NCBI GenBank assembly: GCA_044371755.1
Contig: JBILSZ010000017.1
Coordinates: 1 to 37,528, forward strand
DNA from: JAIXWP01 sp044371755
GTDB taxonomy: Bacteria; Bacteroidota; Bacteroidia; Flavobacteriales_D; Sanyastnellaceae
Length of the DNA: 37,528 bases
Direction: 5' to 3'
Shown here: one piece after another, positions 35,579 through 37,528 of the stretch
How the letters are laid out: every line of letters begins with the position of its first letter
How positions within the stretch are numbered: the stretch's first letter is position 1
The notes under the pieces: model-generated
What the model saw: only the letters and a program-made list of their open reading frames with translations
Told to the model about the DNA's origin: nothing
The model's database searches: none
Program-made: the position numbers and the translations under genes

Positions 35579-37054
35579 ATGTCTCATTTATCCGAAAAGC
35601 TTGTAGGTGAAGGTCTTACCTACGATGATGTCTTACTCGTTCCAGCTTACTCAGAAGTGCTGCCGCGCGAAGTAGTCATTCGTTCAAATTTCTCAAAAAA
35701 CATTGTAATCAATACTCCTATCGTGTCTGCTGCTATGGACACGGTGACCGAGTCGCAGATGGCTATTGCCATGGCGCGCGAGGGGGGCATTGGAGTGATT
35801 CATAAAAATATGTCTATCCAGCAGCAAGCTGCGGAAGTGCGTAAGGTAAAACGCTCTGAAAGTGGAATGATTCAAGATCCAGTAACGCTTTTGGAGACTG
35901 CCAACGTGGGCGATGCCCTTCAGCTGATGGCGGAAAACCGCATCGGCGGAATTCCAGTGGTGAATGAAGCAGGAATCCTCAAGGGAATTGTGACCAATCG
36001 CGATTTGAGATTTGAAAAAATCCCTTCACGCCCGATCACTGAGGTAATGACGTCAAAAGATATCGTTACAACGGACAAGCCAGGAGATATGGCGATGGCA
36101 GAGGCTATCTTGCAAGAAAGGAAGATTGAGAAATTGCCGGTGGTTGATTCAGCGGGCAAACTTGTCGGTTTGATTACTTATAAAGATATCATGAAACTTC
36201 GTCGCTATCCTAACTCATGCAAGGATGGCTTTGGTCGCCTGCGTTGCGCGGCCGCAGTGGGAGTGACAGCCGATACCATGGAACGTGTGGAGGCCCTCGT
36301 GAAGGCTGGAGTTGACGCGGTAATCATTGACACCGCTCACGGACACAGCGCGGGTGTGATTCGCACTCTGAAAGAGGTGAAGGCAAAGTTTGGAGGTAAA
36401 GTAGATGTGATAGTAGGAAATATAGCTACCGCGGAGGCGGGCATTGCCCTTGCCGAAGCAGGCGCAGATGGCGTAAAAGTAGGTATTGGCCCAGGTAGCA
36501 TCTGCACCACGCGCGTCATTGCTGGGGTGGGCGTGCCTCAACTCACTGCTGTGATGGACGTGGCCGCAGCTCTTGCCAAATTTGGTGTTCCAGTCATAGC
36601 CGATGGAGGTATTCGTTTTACAGGCGATATTTCAAAGGCTCTAGCAGGAGGAGCTTCTACGGTAATGGTGGGTTCGATGCTCGCTGGTACCGAAGAATCG
36701 CCCGGTGAGACCATCATCTATGAAGGACGTAAATTCAAGTCTTATCGCGGTATGGGAAGCTTAGAAGCGATGCAACATGGTTCAAAAGATCGCTACTTCC
36801 AAGATGCAGAGGATGATATTAAAAAGCTTGTCCCCGAAGGTATCTCCGGTCGTGTGCCTTTCAAAGGTGCCGTTCAAGAGGTAATGTATCAAGTCATTGG
36901 TGGATTGAGAGCAGGGATGGGTTATTGTGGCGCCAAGGATATCACTACCCTCCAAAAGGCCCGTTTTATAAGGATTACCAATGCCGGTATCAAGGAAAGT
37001 CACCCACACGATGTGTTCATTACTCGAGAGGCTCCGAATTACAGCCACAAGTAG
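35579..37054 (+). CDS. guaB: Inosine-5'-monophosphate dehydrogenase
   Basis: This enzyme oxidises IMP to XMP with NAD+, the committed step of GMP synthesis. The 491 residues form a TIM barrel interrupted by two CBS domains (about 100-150 and 158-210), which sense purine nucleotides. The catalytic loop GIGPGSICTTR holds C309, the mobile-flap motif EGISGRVPFKG is intact, and FKSYRGMGSLEAM is present. Start and length are standard. The gene has its own promoter. No guaA is adjacent and no terminator is visible before the next gene. Confidence 0.95.
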   Translation: MSHLSEKLVGEGLTYDDVLLVPAYSEVLPREVVIRSNFSKNIVINTPIVSAAMDTVTESQMAIAMAREGGIGVIHKNMSIQQQAAEVRKVKRSESGMIQDPVTLLETANVGDALQLMAENRIGGIPVVNEAGILKGIVTNRDLRFEKIPSRPITEVMTSKDIVTTDKPGDMAMAEAILQERKIEKLPVVDSAGKLVGLITYKDIMKLRRYPNSCKDGFGRLRCAAAVGVTADTMERVEALVKAGVDAVIIDTAHGHSAGVIRTLKEVKAKFGGKVDVIVGNIATAEAGIALAEAGADGVKVGIGPGSICTTRVIAGVGVPQLTAVMDVAAALAKFGVPVIADGGIRFTGDISKALAGGASTVMVGSMLAGTEESPGETIIYEGRKFKSYRGMGSLEAMQHGSKDRYFQDAEDDIKKLVPEGISGRVPFKGAVQEVMYQVIGGLRAGMGYCGAKDITTLQKARFIRITNAGIKESHPHDVFITREAPNYSHK

Positions 37055-37077
37055 GGCCGAATTTGCGATACTGGTAT

Positions 37078-37085
37078 TACATTTG
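37078..37085 (+). promoter_or_regulatory. -7 element TACATTTG for the prolyl isomerase gene
   Basis: This is the third exact TACATTTG. It shares an 11-base core, ATTACATTTGC, with the guaB promoter. It lies 31 bases before the ATG at 37117. The nearest upstream TTTG leaves a spacer of only 12 bases, so the -33 box is unclear. Confidence 0.5.
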
Positions 37086-37116
37086 CCAGCCTTAGTTTTT
37101 TAAACTATAATAATTT

Positions 37117-37528
37117 ATGAAATTGCTTAATCGTTTTGCTGCTTTGGTGTTTTTCACCTTTTCTGTTTTGTCCCTTCAGGCCCAAGACAAGAAGGCTACA
37201 GTTTTATCAATCGAAGGGGAAAATATTACATTGGAAGAATTTGAAAATATCTTCCGAAAAAATAACCGAGACTCGGTTATCACGAAAGCTTCTCTGGATG
37301 AGTACATGGAGCTTTTCATCAATTTTAAACTTAAAGTAAAAGAGGCTAAAAGACTTGGCTTGGACACAGTTTCCAAGTTTAAGACTGAACTCGAAGGATA
37401 TCGCATCACCTTATCTCGACCATACCTCACCGATGGCGATATGCTCAATGGGATGATACAAGAGGCGCATGAGCGTATGAAATCTGAAGTTCGTGCCAGC
37501 CACATTCTCATCAAACTCGACCCCAACG
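37117..37528 (+). CDS. Secreted parvulin-type peptidyl-prolyl isomerase (SurA-like), 5' part
   Basis: This gene runs off the right edge; 137 residues are visible. Residues 1-23 form a signal peptide (MKLLNR, a hydrophobic core, cleavage near QAQ-DKK). A helical SurA-like chaperone region follows, with the ENITLEEFENIF phrase near 35-46 and ELFINFKLKVKEAKRLGLD near 65-83. The PpiC parvulin domain begins at VRASHILIK (about 125-133). Such proteins help fold outer-membrane proteins in the periplasm, which would include beta-barrels such as LptD. No stop codon occurs in the visible frame. The number of parvulin domains cannot be told from this window. Confidence 0.82.
   Translation, partial: MKLLNRFAALVFFTFSVLSLQAQDKKATVLSIEGENITLEEFENIFRKNNRDSVITKASLDEYMELFINFKLKVKEAKRLGLDTVSKFKTELEGYRITLSRPYLTDGDMLNGMIQEAHERMKSEVRASHILIKLDPN

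Overview
The window looks like core chromosome from a member of the Bacteroidota, probably a Flavobacteriales- or Sphingobacteriales-like bacterium. The evidence is: the promoter motif TAnnTTTG upstream of several genes, including three exact TACATTTG copies; a short NuoG without the molybdopterin domain; the neighbourhood lptD / N-acetylmuramoyl-L-alanine amidase / MCE protein / Fe-S reductase; and little sign of Shine-Dalgarno sequences. No tRNA, rRNA, insertion sequence, phage or CRISPR array was found, and no gene-free stretch exceeds about 210 bases.

Layout. (1) 1-9579, all minus strand: a gene start cut by the left edge; a YdcF-like protein and a cytosolic NMT1/THI5-like binding protein behind two tandem-repeat arrays (7-mer and 8-mer units, 1636-1848); a von Willebrand A membrane protein; fabG; a split membrane Fe-S oxidoreductase (CCG protein plus 4Fe-4S/membrane protein) with a small HAD protein between the halves; an MCE/MlaD protein; and a SPOR-tailed amidase. 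(2) 9661-12201, plus strand: lptD, divergent from the amidase across an 81-base promoter region with a palindrome. (3) 12198-25070, minus strand: a complete 14-gene respiratory complex I operon, nuoABCDEFGHIJKLMN, with nuoC and nuoD separate. Its last stop codon overlaps that of the convergent lptD. (4) 25158-29264, minus strand: sucA-sucB, the E1 and E2 parts of 2-oxoglutarate dehydrogenase. (5) 29312-33955, minus strand: a tight operon of an RND/MMPL exporter, rfbA, a polyprenyl diphosphate synthase and a small hypothetical protein. (6) 34070-37528, plus strand: gdhA with a strong terminator, guaB, and a secreted parvulin-type prolyl isomerase cut by the right edge.

The genes fall into energy metabolism (2-oxoglutarate dehydrogenase making NADH, complex I consuming it, and an Fe-S reductase probably feeding quinone) and envelope construction (LptD, amidase, MCE protein, RfbA, prenyl diphosphate, RND exporter, periplasmic foldase).

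I see no wholly new system. The points most worth a second look are the paired tandem-repeat arrays that supply a start codon, the split EtfD-like module with an operator-like dyad inside its promoter, the two-cysteine LptD, the minimal NuoG with an extra cysteine set, and the orphan cytosolic binding protein. Start codons were re-chosen where the longest open frame ran into a neighbouring gene or began at a weak codon ahead of a better one.
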